A stretch of DNA of 64,000 bases from Pseudoalteromonas sp. T1lg88. GTDB taxonomy: Bacteria; Pseudomonadota; Gammaproteobacteria; Enterobacterales; Alteromonadaceae. Both the position numbers and the translations under genes were made by a program. The stretch spans positions 496,001-560,000 of the forward strand of contig NZ_PQCF01000032.1 of assembly GCF_002964765.1 (NCBI RefSeq), read 5' to 3'. Shown in pieces: positions 29,577 to 38,439 of this stretch; positions within the stretch are counted from its first letter, which is position 1, and the number at the start of each line of letters is the position of its first letter. Under the pieces are notes generated by a model. The model saw only the letters and a program-made list of their open reading frames with translations. It had not been told where the DNA came from and did not search any database.

Positions 29577-30590
29577 TTGCGACAGCTTTTCAGTGCAATT
29601 ATTTGTAGTTTAATAATCACTATGCCAGCGCTCGCTAAGGCCACCAAAGTAGTGGTGGAAAATGTGAGTTTAGAGCACTCACAGCAAGAGGTTCAGGCGG
29701 TCGGCAGTGCCGAGGCCATTCATTCAGTGGTCTTGTATCCGGCCGTGGGCGATAGGGTGACAGGGGTTCACTTTACGCCGGGACAAAAGGTCGAATCCGG
29801 AGCGCTTTTGCTTGAGCTGGACTCACGCTTGCAGCGCGCGGCGTTGGAAGAGGCCAAAATCCGTTTGGCCGATGCCGAGCGCACCCTGGAGCGTTTGCAA
29901 AACAGCTTTGCCAAGGGCGCCATTCCTAAAAGTGACAGAGACAATGCGTTAACTGCACGGGATCTGGCCAAGGTCGCGCTGACTAAGGCCCAAGCCGAGC
30001 TTGAAGACCGTCAGGTGCGCGCGCCTTTTGCCGGCGTGATGGGGCTTACCGATGTCGAGGTGGGTGACCGCATCAGCGCGCAAACCGCCATTGCCAGCAT
30101 AGATGACATCACTTCCTTGTATATCAATTTCAACGCTCCTGAGGCGGCCCTGACCATGCTCAGAGCCGGCGCTGAAGTGAGCGTACAGCCTTGGCAGCAA
30201 CAAGAGGCGATTACAGCGAAAATCGCGCAGCTTGATTCACGTATCGATGCTGACTCGCGCACTCTTAGGGTTAAAGCTCAGATAAATAATTCCGACGCGC
30301 TTTATATTCCTGGTATGAGCTTTCGTGTGCGTTTAAGTATGCAGGGCGACGCCTATGCCGTGGTGCCCGAAGCGGCGCTACTTTGGGGCGCAACCGGCCC
30401 TTATGTATGGAAAAGCGTGGATAATGTAGCCACTCGAGTGGATGTGAAAATTGCCCAGCGCCTTTCCGGACGTCTCTTGGTCAGCGGTGCCCTAGATGAA
30501 GGCGAGCTACTGATAGTTGAAGGCGTGCAGCGTTTACGCGTCAATCAAAGCGTAAAGTTTGAGCAGACTCAGTTGGCGGAGAGGAATTAA
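29577..30590 (+). CDS. RND efflux periplasmic adaptor (membrane fusion protein)
   Basis: This 337-residue protein of the HlyD/AcrA family bridges an RND pump and an outer-membrane channel. It has a signal peptide (about residues 1-22), a barrel-sandwich half (VVLYPAVGDRVTGVHFTPGQKV), an alpha hairpin (about 85-135), the second sandwich half (VRAPFAGVMGLTDVEVGDRI), a beta barrel and a membrane-proximal domain. The start is TTG at 29577, dictated by AAGAAGGAAGG 6 bases upstream and the signal peptide. It lies 3 bases before the pump gene. No outer-membrane factor is encoded nearby, so a TolC elsewhere is likely. Confidence 0.92.
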   Translation: MRQLFSAIICSLIITMPALAKATKVVVENVSLEHSQQEVQAVGSAEAIHSVVLYPAVGDRVTGVHFTPGQKVESGALLLELDSRLQRAALEEAKIRLADAERTLERLQNSFAKGAIPKSDRDNALTARDLAKVALTKAQAELEDRQVRAPFAGVMGLTDVEVGDRISAQTAIASIDDITSLYINFNAPEAALTMLRAGAEVSVQPWQQQEAITAKIAQLDSRIDADSRTLRVKAQINNSDALYIPGMSFRVRLSMQGDAYAVVPEAALLWGATGPYVWKSVDNVATRVDVKIAQRLSGRLLVSGALDEGELLIVEGVQRLRVNQSVKFEQTQLAERN

Positions 30591-30593
30591 GCC

Positions 30594-33500
30594 ATGAGCG
30601 AGCAAATTAATACGCAAATTCAAGACTTGCCTTCAATGGCGATACGCCGGCCTGTGCTGATAGTGGTATTGAACCTGCTGATCATCATTGCCGGTATCGC
30701 CGCCATTGCTGGCGTTGAGGTACGGGAGTTGCCGGATGTCGACCGTCCACGCATTACCGTTTCTGCCTCATTCCCAGGTGGCTCACCGGAAACCGTAGAC
30801 ACAGAAGTCACCAGTAAACTTGAGGGCGCCGTGGCCCGCGTCAGTGGTGTTAAGTCTATTCGCGCCCAAAGTGAAGAGGGCAGTGCCCGTATCAGTGTTG
30901 AGTTTCGCCCAGGTATCAATCTCGACGATGCCGCCAATGAAACCCGGGAATCAGTATCCCGGGTACAAAGAGAGTTGCCAGAAGAGGTAGAGCGGGTGTC
31001 CATTATCAAGGCCGATAATGATGCCGAAGCCGTGGTGTCTCTGACTGTAAGCAGCGAAACCCTGTCCTTGGAAGCGCTCACCGAGCGCGTGGAAACCGAC
31101 TTGGCGCCGCAGTTTTTGACCATACCCGGCGTTGCCGACGTGCGCCTTAACGGCGACCGTGAGCGGGTGATGCGGGTGCGCATCGATCCCTTAAAGCTAA
31201 GCAGCTTTAACCTTACTATCCCGGATGTGGCGGCGGCGCTGCGCCAGGCGCCTTTTGATGTGCCAGCGGGCAGCTTAAAATCCGATGACCAACAGCTTAT
31301 CGTACGTGCCGATGCCACCTCTGTCAGTGCCGAGCAGGTAGGGGACATCATAGTCCGCGGCGATACCCGTATTGCCGATATTGCTGCCGTTTATTTCGGC
31401 CCCGCCGATCCGCGCTCCATGGTGCGTTTAGACGGCAAGCCGGTGATCGGCATGGAAGTCATTCGTCAGGCTCAGTCCAATACCATAGAAATTTCCGATG
31501 AAGTTCTCTTGTTGCTTGAGCGCATGCGCGAGCGTTTTCCGCAAATGGAATTTACCCTGACTTCGGACGATGCTCAGTTTATTCGCAGCTCGGTGGATGA
31601 GGTGCTTAACTCCCTGGTGCTGACCATAGTGCTGGTGGTGATCACCCTGTGGGTCTTTATCGGCTCATGGCGGGCAACCCTGGTACCTGCTTTTGCCATT
31701 CCGGTGGCGCTTATCGGTTCACTTGCTCTTATTTGGGCGCTGGGCTTTTCAATCAATATTCTTACCCTGCTGGCCCTGGTACTGGCCACAGGCCTGATTG
31801 TTGATGATGCCATAGTTGTGAGCGAAAACATCCAGCGTCAGCGCAGCATGGGCTTTGGCCGCCGCGCTGCGGCTGTGGTAGGCACGCGGGAAGTATTCTT
31901 TGCCGTGGTTGCCACCACGGCCGTATTGGCCGCCGTGTTTGTGCCCATCGCCTTTTTGCCTTCTACCGCCGGGCGCTTATTCCGTGAATTCGGTGGTGTG
32001 CTGGCTGGGGCCGTGATCATCTCCAGCTTTGTCGCCTTATCTTTGGTCCCGGCCTTAACCTCAAAATTAAAGCCAAAATCCGGTGGCCGTCATCCTTTTG
32101 CTAAATTGGGTAATCGATTGGCGGGTGCTTATCAGTGGTGCATTAGGAAGGTGTTAGACCATGCCTGGGCGACCTTTGCCGTTTCCCTGCTTGTCGCCGC
32201 TGGCTCAGGAGCCCTGTATTTACAGCTTGATAATGAACTTCTGCCGTCTGAGGACAGGGGTAAAATACGTATCTTTGCCCGTGGCCCGGATGGCGTTGGT
32301 CTGAACTTTATGGACCGTCAGGCGAAACAGATGGAAGACGTGCTTCTCCCTTATGTGCAAAGTGGTGAGATCGAGTCCATCTATACCGTGGTGGGGCAAT
32401 GGGATCCGAATATTGTCTTTATTACCGTGCCGCTGAAGCATTGGGACGAGCGCCATTTCAGCCAACAGGAAATTATCAACAAGCTGCGGGCCCCCTTAGG
32501 GGATATTCCCGGCGCTCCGGCGCGGGCATTTGGCTCAAACAGTCTGAACTTACGCGGTCAAGGTGGTGGCGTTGAGTTGGCCTTGTTAGGTCAGGACTAC
32601 AAGCTTATCTATGCTGCGGCCCAGGATTATGTCAAGGCGGTAGAGCAGGCCATTCCTGAGGTGGCGCCGGTGCGTATTTCTTATCAGCCGTCGCAGCCGC
32701 AGCTCAGAGTGAATATCGATCGCCGCCGCGCTCAGGAGTTAGGCGTAGAGCTAAGTGATATCGCCGTAACCCTGCGTGCCGCCATCAACGGCGACGATGT
32801 AGCTGACTTGAACGTTGGCGACCAATCCATTCCTATTATGTTGCAGGCACAGAACCGCACCATCAATTCGCCAAGCGATCTGGCCAACCTCTATGTGGGT
32901 AGTGGCAATGGTCAACTGGTACCGCTAAGCTCGGTGGCCACCATCAGTGAAGAAGGCGTGGCTGCGGAGTTAGGACGCCATGCCCAGCGCCGCGCCATCG
33001 AAGTGGATATGCAGTTGCCAGCGGATATGGCCATGAGTGATCTGGTTGATCAGCTCCGTGATATTGGTGAAAACACCTTGCCCAGCAGCGTAACTCTGGC
33101 CTTTAAAGGAGAAGCGCTCACCTTTGAGGAAACCGCCAATGAGGTGGTGCTGACCTATGTGCTGGCTTTTGTCATAGTGCTTTTGGTGTTGGCGGCTCAG
33201 TTTGAGAGCGTCAATAGCGCCGTGGTGGTGATGATCACTGTGCCCTTTGGCATTAGTTCGGCAATTTTGGCCTTGTATCTCACCGGTACCTCGCTCAATA
33301 TTTTCTCGCAAATCGGTCTGGTGATGTTGATTGGCCTTATCGCCAAAAACGCCATCTTGCTGGTGGAATTTGCCGACCAGCTAAGAGATAAAGGCTACCA
33401 GGTGCGTGAAGCGGTTGAGCGGGCAGCTCTGGTGCGCCTGCGCCCAATAACCATGACCTTGGTTTCCACCTTGCTCGGAGCCTTGCCATTGATTCTCTCT

Positions 33501-33680
33501 ACCGGTGCCGGCGCCGAAGCCCGTAGCGCCATCGGTTGGGTTGTTTTCGGTGGCTTGGCCCTGGCGGTACTCTTTACCTTATTCCTCACCCCTGTGGTGT
33601 ATTTAGGCCTGGCACGCTTTACTAAGCCAAGGGCGGATGAAAGTAAACAACTCGCCGCCGAGCTTGAGCAAGCCTCCTGA
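30594..33680 (+). CDS. RND multidrug efflux transporter (HAE-1 type)
   Basis: This inner-membrane proton-driven pump has 1028 residues, the usual size. The first transmembrane segment lies at about residues 19-38, followed by a large porter loop with ELPDVDRPRITVSASFPGGS. Transmembrane segments 2-6 (about 335-490) contain the paired acidic residues GLIVDDAIVVSENIQ of the proton relay. A second porter loop is followed by TM8-12 with GLIAKNAILLVEFA and RLRPITMT. It forms a two-gene operon with the upstream adaptor. Substrates cannot be predicted. It resembles the group with short adaptor partners (MexK/VmeK-like) more than AcrB. Confidence 0.94.
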   Translation: MSEQINTQIQDLPSMAIRRPVLIVVLNLLIIIAGIAAIAGVEVRELPDVDRPRITVSASFPGGSPETVDTEVTSKLEGAVARVSGVKSIRAQSEEGSARISVEFRPGINLDDAANETRESVSRVQRELPEEVERVSIIKADNDAEAVVSLTVSSETLSLEALTERVETDLAPQFLTIPGVADVRLNGDRERVMRVRIDPLKLSSFNLTIPDVAAALRQAPFDVPAGSLKSDDQQLIVRADATSVSAEQVGDIIVRGDTRIADIAAVYFGPADPRSMVRLDGKPVIGMEVIRQAQSNTIEISDEVLLLLERMRERFPQMEFTLTSDDAQFIRSSVDEVLNSLVLTIVLVVITLWVFIGSWRATLVPAFAIPVALIGSLALIWALGFSINILTLLALVLATGLIVDDAIVVSENIQRQRSMGFGRRAAAVVGTREVFFAVVATTAVLAAVFVPIAFLPSTAGRLFREFGGVLAGAVIISSFVALSLVPALTSKLKPKSGGRHPFAKLGNRLAGAYQWCIRKVLDHAWATFAVSLLVAAGSGALYLQLDNELLPSEDRGKIRIFARGPDGVGLNFMDRQAKQMEDVLLPYVQSGEIESIYTVVGQWDPNIVFITVPLKHWDERHFSQQEIINKLRAPLGDIPGAPARAFGSNSLNLRGQGGGVELALLGQDYKLIYAAAQDYVKAVEQAIPEVAPVRISYQPSQPQLRVNIDRRRAQELGVELSDIAVTLRAAINGDDVADLNVGDQSIPIMLQAQNRTINSPSDLANLYVGSGNGQLVPLSSVATISEEGVAAELGRHAQRRAIEVDMQLPADMAMSDLVDQLRDIGENTLPSSVTLAFKGEALTFEETANEVVLTYVLAFVIVLLVLAAQFESVNSAVVVMITVPFGISSAILALYLTGTSLNIFSQIGLVMLIGLIAKNAILLVEFADQLRDKGYQVREAVERAALVRLRPITMTLVSTLLGALPLILSTGAGAEARSAIGWVVFGGLALAVLFTLFLTPVVYLGLARFTKPRADESKQLAAELEQAS

Positions 33681-33684
33681 TCTG

Positions 33685-33716
33685 AATGTCCGCGAATATC
33701 GCGGACATTTTTTTTT
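33685..33716 (+). terminator. Intrinsic terminator after the RND gene
   Basis: AATGTCCGCGA / TCGCGGACATT stem with a run of nine T residues. Confidence 0.92.
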
Positions 33717-33769
33717 ACCCCAATTTATATTAAGCTTCAGCCTATTAGCCGCAGATTAAAGGATGCACT

Positions 33770-35665
33770 ATGCAGGCAGAGCAGCTTGAGATAGCTCAAT
33801 TTCTCACTAGTCATTCACCCTTTGACGAGCTCCCCGAAGATGCCTTAGCCCATCTTGCGCAACAAGTCGAAGTCGCTTATTTCCGTGCCGGTACGGATAT
33901 TCTTTACTATGGCGACGATATTGCCGACCTCTATGTCATTCGCTCCGGCGCGGTGGAATCCTACCGGCGCAGTGGTGAGCTTTACAACCGTATGGACAGC
34001 GGCGGTATTTTTGGGCAGATGGGACTGCTGATGAATCGCAAGGTGCGTTTTCCAGTGACCGCCATAGAAGACACCCTGGTTTATTGCATCGATGTGGAAC
34101 TATTTACCGAATACTGCGATAAATTCGAGGTTTTTGCCGATTACTTTGAGGCCGATGGCAATGTGCGCTTACACCAGGCCATAGTCGAGCAAGCCGACAG
34201 CAATGATTTAACCACCGCTAAGGTTAAGGCCTTGTTACACAGGGACGTTGTGACCGTCTCCGCCGATGCCAGTATTCAGGAGGTGGCTCTGCTGATGAGC
34301 GATGAGCATATCTCCAGTGTCTTGGTTACCGATCCCAACAAGCCCATTAGCGATGACCCAGAAGAAGACGACGGTCAGGTGGTGGGGATTATCACAGACA
34401 GGGATATTCGCTCTCAGGTGGTGGCGCTGGGGAAAAGCCTGGTCACGCCGGCCCATGAGGTGATGTCCACTAATCTTACCTTACTCGATGCCAATGATTA
34501 TGTGTTTGAGGCGGTGCTGGCCATGCTCAGGGACAATGTTCATCACTTGCCTATTTTGCATAAGCGCAAGCCCATTGGCGTGATCTCCTTATCGGACATT
34601 TTGCGTTACGAGTCGCAAAGCAGCCTGCTGTTGGTGCGTGGAATTCTTGCCCAGCAAACGGTGGACGATCTCACTCATTTTGCCAAGCAGCTGCCCAATG
34701 TCTTTGTGCGCATGGTCAACGAAGATGCTAATTCGCATATGATAGGTACGGCCATGGCGGTGATCGGCCGCACCTTTAAACAGCGACTGCTGGCCCTGGC
34801 TGAGGAAAAGCTGGGGCCGCCGCCGGTTCCTTATTGTTTTATCGCCCTGGGTTCCATGGCCCGGGACGAGCAACTCATAGTTACGGATCAGGATAACGCC
34901 ATTATTCTTGACGATAGCTTTAACGAGCAGGAGCATGACGCTTACTTTCAGGCGCTGTCAGATTTTGTCTGTGATGGTTTGGCGGCGTGTGGCTATACCT
35001 ATTGCGATGGCGAGATCATGGCGTCGTTTAAAAAATGGCGTCTTACCCGCAGTCAATGGCGCGAGCAATTCGCCACCTGGATTGCCGAGCCCAAGCCGCA
35101 AGCCCTGTTACACAGTTCAATCTTTTTCGATTTGGATGGTGTGTGGGGCAAAACCAAGTGGGCGGAAGAGCTTAAATCTTATATCGCCAAGGAAGGGCGG
35201 GCCAATCGTAAATTCTTGGCAAACCTGGCGGCCAATGCCCGTAACCGTACGCCGCCGCTGGGCTTTTTTAAGGGCTTTGTGTTAGAACACGACGGCGAGC
35301 ACAAGCATTCCATGAACCTAAAACGTCGCGGTACGGCGCCATTATCGGATGTTATTCGTGTGCATGCCCTGGCGGTTGGCTCGCGTAAGCAAAATTCGTT
35401 TGAGCGCCTGGAAGACATTATCGATGCCAAGCTATTGCCGCCGGGCAAGGCCCAGGATCTTCGCGATGCCCTGGAGTATATTGCCATGATGCGCATTCGC
35501 CATCAGGCTTGGCAAATCGAGCAGGGTGAAAACCCGGACAACAACCTGGATCCGAATTTGTTATCGCCATTCGAGCAGCGTAATTTAAAAGAAGCCTTTG
35601 CCATCTTAGAAAAGGCACAAAGCTTTCTTAAGTTCCGTTATCAAACAGGTAATGGGTTGAACTAG
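33770..35665 (+). CDS. cNMP-binding / CBS / DUF294 nucleotidyltransferase-like protein
   Basis: This 631-residue cytosolic signalling protein has three recognisable parts. The first is a cyclic-nucleotide-binding beta roll (about residues 12-130, IFGQMGLLMNRKVRFPVTA). The second is a CBS pair (about 165-280, VTVSADASIQEVALLMSDEHISSVLV and a second unit with LPILHKRKPIGVISLSDIL). The third is a DUF294 nucleotidyltransferase domain with ALGSMARDEQLIVTDQDNA, carrying the GS...D.D metal-binding pattern, and its C-terminal partner domain. GlnD-like domains of this kind may modify a protein, but the target is unknown. The stop overlaps the exonuclease start by one base. Confidence 0.9.
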   Translation: MQAEQLEIAQFLTSHSPFDELPEDALAHLAQQVEVAYFRAGTDILYYGDDIADLYVIRSGAVESYRRSGELYNRMDSGGIFGQMGLLMNRKVRFPVTAIEDTLVYCIDVELFTEYCDKFEVFADYFEADGNVRLHQAIVEQADSNDLTTAKVKALLHRDVVTVSADASIQEVALLMSDEHISSVLVTDPNKPISDDPEEDDGQVVGIITDRDIRSQVVALGKSLVTPAHEVMSTNLTLLDANDYVFEAVLAMLRDNVHHLPILHKRKPIGVISLSDILRYESQSSLLLVRGILAQQTVDDLTHFAKQLPNVFVRMVNEDANSHMIGTAMAVIGRTFKQRLLALAEEKLGPPPVPYCFIALGSMARDEQLIVTDQDNAIILDDSFNEQEHDAYFQALSDFVCDGLAACGYTYCDGEIMASFKKWRLTRSQWREQFATWIAEPKPQALLHSSIFFDLDGVWGKTKWAEELKSYIAKEGRANRKFLANLAANARNRTPPLGFFKGFVLEHDGEHKHSMNLKRRGTAPLSDVIRVHALAVGSRKQNSFERLEDIIDAKLLPPGKAQDLRDALEYIAMMRIRHQAWQIEQGENPDNNLDPNLLSPFEQRNLKEAFAILEKAQSFLKFRYQTGNGLN

Positions 35666-36369
35666 TGTTGTCAGATCACCTCATAGACTGGCCAGCACGC
35701 TACCAGCAGCTGGCCAATAAAGCTCAACATCCCCAGTTACAGCAATTTTATCGAGCCGGCATCGCGAGCGGTGAGCAGACCCTGGGCGAGGCGCAGTTTG
35801 TGGCTCTGGACTTTGAAACCACCGGGCTCGACAGCGCCGGCGATGAAATTGTCAGCATTGGTCTGGTGCCCTTTACCTGGCAGCGCATTTATTGCCGGCA
35901 GGCCCGTCACTGGTTGGTGCAACCCAAACGAAATTTGGCTGAGCAGTCCATAGTGATCCACGGCATTACCCATTCCGAAGTTGAAGATGCGCCGGACTTA
36001 AGCAAGGTACTTGAACCCTTGTTGGCGGCTATAGCAGGAAAGGTGGTGGTGGTGCATTACCGTGCCATAGAGCGGCCATTTTTGGCCAACAGCCTGTTAC
36101 GACGCATCAACGAAGGCATTGAATTTGCGCTCATTGATACCATGGCCATAGAGCGCCAGGCGTTACAGGCGCGCCGCGGCTTTATCGGCCGTTTACTGGG
36201 TGAGAAAATTGGCTCATTGCGTCTATCTGATTGTCGTGCCCGCTATAACTTGCCTCCTTATGGTGTGCATAATGCCATGATAGACGCCTTGGCTACCGCC
36301 GAATTATTGCAAGCCCAGTTGCGCTATCATTATCGCATTGACACCCAGCTCAACCAGCTGTGGATGTAA
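35665..36369 (+). CDS. DEDDh 3'-5' exonuclease (DNA polymerase III epsilon-like)
   Basis: This 234-residue exonuclease has all DEDDh motifs: ALDFETTGLDS (D, E), HGITHSEVEDAP, LIDTMAIER (D) and YGVHNAMIDALATAELL (H, D). It lacks the C-terminal polymerase-binding segment of true DnaQ, so it is probably an accessory nuclease. The start is GTG at 35665 or TTG at 35668, directly at the stop of the DUF294 gene. This pairing with cNMP/CBS/DUF294 proteins is common in gammaproteobacteria and suggests a functional link. Confidence 0.9.
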   Translation: MLSDHLIDWPARYQQLANKAQHPQLQQFYRAGIASGEQTLGEAQFVALDFETTGLDSAGDEIVSIGLVPFTWQRIYCRQARHWLVQPKRNLAEQSIVIHGITHSEVEDAPDLSKVLEPLLAAIAGKVVVVHYRAIERPFLANSLLRRINEGIEFALIDTMAIERQALQARRGFIGRLLGEKIGSLRLSDCRARYNLPPYGVHNAMIDALATAELLQAQLRYHYRIDTQLNQLWM

Positions 36370-36399
36370 AAAACCTGAACTTCGGATAGCGAATGCTTT

Positions 36400-36500
36400 T
36401 CTAGCAGCCAGTTTTGGCGCTAACTGCGTTGAATTCACTTCCAATAGCCAGCTATTGGTGCATCAATTCGCCTGGTTATCCCTAAAACTCTCTGGCTAGA
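36400..36500. repeat. Long imperfect palindrome, REP/MITE-like intergenic repeat
   Basis: The left arm begins TCTAGCAGCCAGTTTTGG and the right arm, reverse complemented, begins TCTAGCCAGAGAGTTTTAGG. The arms stay similar down to the centre CCAATAGC-CA-GCTATTGG (36441-36458). The whole 101-bp unit can fold into one long hairpin. Its form suggests a dispersed non-coding repeat, but only one copy was seen in this window. Confidence 0.7.
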
Positions 36501-36568
36501 CAAGGGGTAATTTATAGTAAGTATTTAAAAACAATAAGTTAGCTCATCCCTTATCCAAGCCTCAGGTT

Positions 36569-36595
36569 AAAAAAACGCCGCTGATGCGGCGTTTT
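36569..36595 (-). terminator. Terminator of the BCCT gene
   Basis: On the minus strand ACGCCGC-ATCA-GCGGCGT runs into T7, 23 bases after the transporter stop. On the plus strand it has TTTTGT and may also serve the exonuclease gene. Confidence 0.87.
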
Positions 36596-36617
36596 GTATA
36601 ATTTCCAAATCCCAGGT

Positions 36618-38192
36618 TTAAGGTCTGGGCTCGGTGCGCAAACCTAAAATCAAGCTCACACACATCAGCAACAGCACTATGGTGAAGGGCAGGCCGGTGG
36701 AAACGGCGCCAGCTTGCAGTGCCTCCATGGCTTCTTTACCACCAATCCAAAGCAAGGCTGCGGCAATCGCGCCTTCGATAGAGGCCCAAAAGACCCTTTG
36801 TGGTACCGGCGCATCCACTTTACCACCGGCGGTGATCGAGTCGATAACCAAGGAGCCCGAGTCGGAAGAGGTGATAAAGAACACCAGTACCAACACTATG
36901 GCGATAAAGGAGAGCACCTTGGCCATAGGCAGCTGTTCAAACATTTGGAACATGGCCAGCGGCACCTCGGTCAGGCCTTTTTCACCTAAGGATCCCAGGC
37001 CTGAGGCCACTTGATCTATGGCGATACCGCCATAAATTGACATCCAAAGCGCGGTCACTAAGGTCGGGATAAGCAAGACAGCAATGAGGAACTCGCGAAT
37101 GGTGCGGCCTTTGGATACACGGGCGATAAACATGCCAACAAAAGGTGACCATGAAATCCACCAGGCCCAATAGAATACGGTCCAGCCGTGCATCCAGGTT
37201 TCGTCCTCACGGCCATGCGGGTTACTCAAAGGAATAACATTTTCGATATAGCCAAGCAGGGTGTTCGGTAAGTTGCCCATGGCGGCAGCAAAGCCAACTA
37301 GAGCAACAAATAACAAGAGCGCAAAGGCGAGTATCATATTGACGTTACTTAATACCTTTACCCCGCCTTCGATGCCGCGCACCACCGAGATAATGGCCAG
37401 CAGGGTAACACCAATGATCACGCCAATTTGCAAACCAACACCACCGTCGGTCCCAAAGACATGATTAAAGCCGGCAGAGGCTTGCTGCGCACCTAAACCC
37501 AGAGAAGTAGCTAAACCAAATAGCGTCGCCAGTACCGCAAGAATGTCGATTATATGGCCGGGCCATCCCCAGGCGCGGTCGCCTAAAATTGGGTAGAAGA
37601 TAGAGCGAATCGACAGCGGCAAGCCTTTGTTATAGGAGAAAAAGGCCAGCGATAGTGCAACCACAGCATAGATGGCCCAAGGATGCAGGCCCCAGTGGAA
37701 CATGGTAGCGCCCATAGCGGTCTTCGCCGCCTCTGGAGTATTGGCTTCGACGCCTAGCGGTGTTTCGTACCAACCCGTGTAATAAGCCACCGGCTCGGCT
37801 ACGCCCCAGAACATCAGGCCTATCCCCATGCCGGCGGCAAAAAGCATGGCCAGCCAGGAAATGCGCGAGTGTGAAGGCGTTGCCGACTCTCCGCCGAGTT
37901 TAATTTTACCGTAAGGGGAGACGATCAAGGCCAAACAAAAGAGCACAAAGAGGTTGGCCGCCCACATAAATAACACATCAAAATTACCTATGATGTCCCA
38001 TTTGAGGCCGTCCAGGGCCTTTTTCGCGGTGGCTGGATCGGTAACCAGAATAGCTACCAAAAAGATGATGATAAGGCCTGCGCTAATGCCGAAAACAGGG
38101 TTATGAACATCAAACCCCCACTTTTGCACATTATCCTGGCCGACGGTGTAATCGGTATTTTCTATACTGTACTTGTCATGATGTTCACTCAT
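36618..38192 (-). CDS. BCCT family transporter (betaine/choline/carnitine type)
   Basis: This 524-residue inner-membrane transporter has twelve predicted segments. The BCCT signature WTVFYWAWWISWSPFVGMF, then IARVSKGRTIREF, is complete. The substrate and ion segment GMGIGLMFWGVAEPVAYY is present, with the glycine-rich stretch of TM3. It probably takes up glycine betaine or a related trimethylammonium compatible solute, fitting a salt-exposed organism. The exact substrate and coupling ion cannot be fixed from sequence. It is a single-gene unit with its own terminator. Confidence 0.93.
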   Translation of the reverse strand: MSEHHDKYSIENTDYTVGQDNVQKWGFDVHNPVFGISAGLIIIFLVAILVTDPATAKKALDGLKWDIIGNFDVLFMWAANLFVLFCLALIVSPYGKIKLGGESATPSHSRISWLAMLFAAGMGIGLMFWGVAEPVAYYTGWYETPLGVEANTPEAAKTAMGATMFHWGLHPWAIYAVVALSLAFFSYNKGLPLSIRSIFYPILGDRAWGWPGHIIDILAVLATLFGLATSLGLGAQQASAGFNHVFGTDGGVGLQIGVIIGVTLLAIISVVRGIEGGVKVLSNVNMILAFALLLFVALVGFAAAMGNLPNTLLGYIENVIPLSNPHGREDETWMHGWTVFYWAWWISWSPFVGMFIARVSKGRTIREFLIAVLLIPTLVTALWMSIYGGIAIDQVASGLGSLGEKGLTEVPLAMFQMFEQLPMAKVLSFIAIVLVLVFFITSSDSGSLVIDSITAGGKVDAPVPQRVFWASIEGAIAAALLWIGGKEAMEALQAGAVSTGLPFTIVLLLMCVSLILGLRTEPRP

Positions 38193-38382
38193 GCCTACCT
38201 CTAGTTGTTAAACCCATTAGAGCCAAGGCCTAGTTGAGTGAGTCCACGTAAATCAATGATTTGTAGACTAACTAAATTAGACCCCTTCATATGTACAATA
38301 GTTTAGGGATTAAAATATAAATGTAAATTGTCAGCGCGATAAATGCCATAAATGAGGTGGTTTTTGTATTTTTTATGCGCAT

Positions 38383-38406
38383 AAAAAAAGCGCCGGGTGG
38401 CGCTTT
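38383..38406 (-). terminator. Terminator of the S46 peptidase gene
   Basis: On the minus strand AAAGCGCCACCCGGCGCTTT continues into a T7 run, 34 bases after the peptidase stop. Confidence 0.88.
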
Positions 38407-38439
38407 AAATTATATGGAATAATTCGCGGTGGAATTAGT

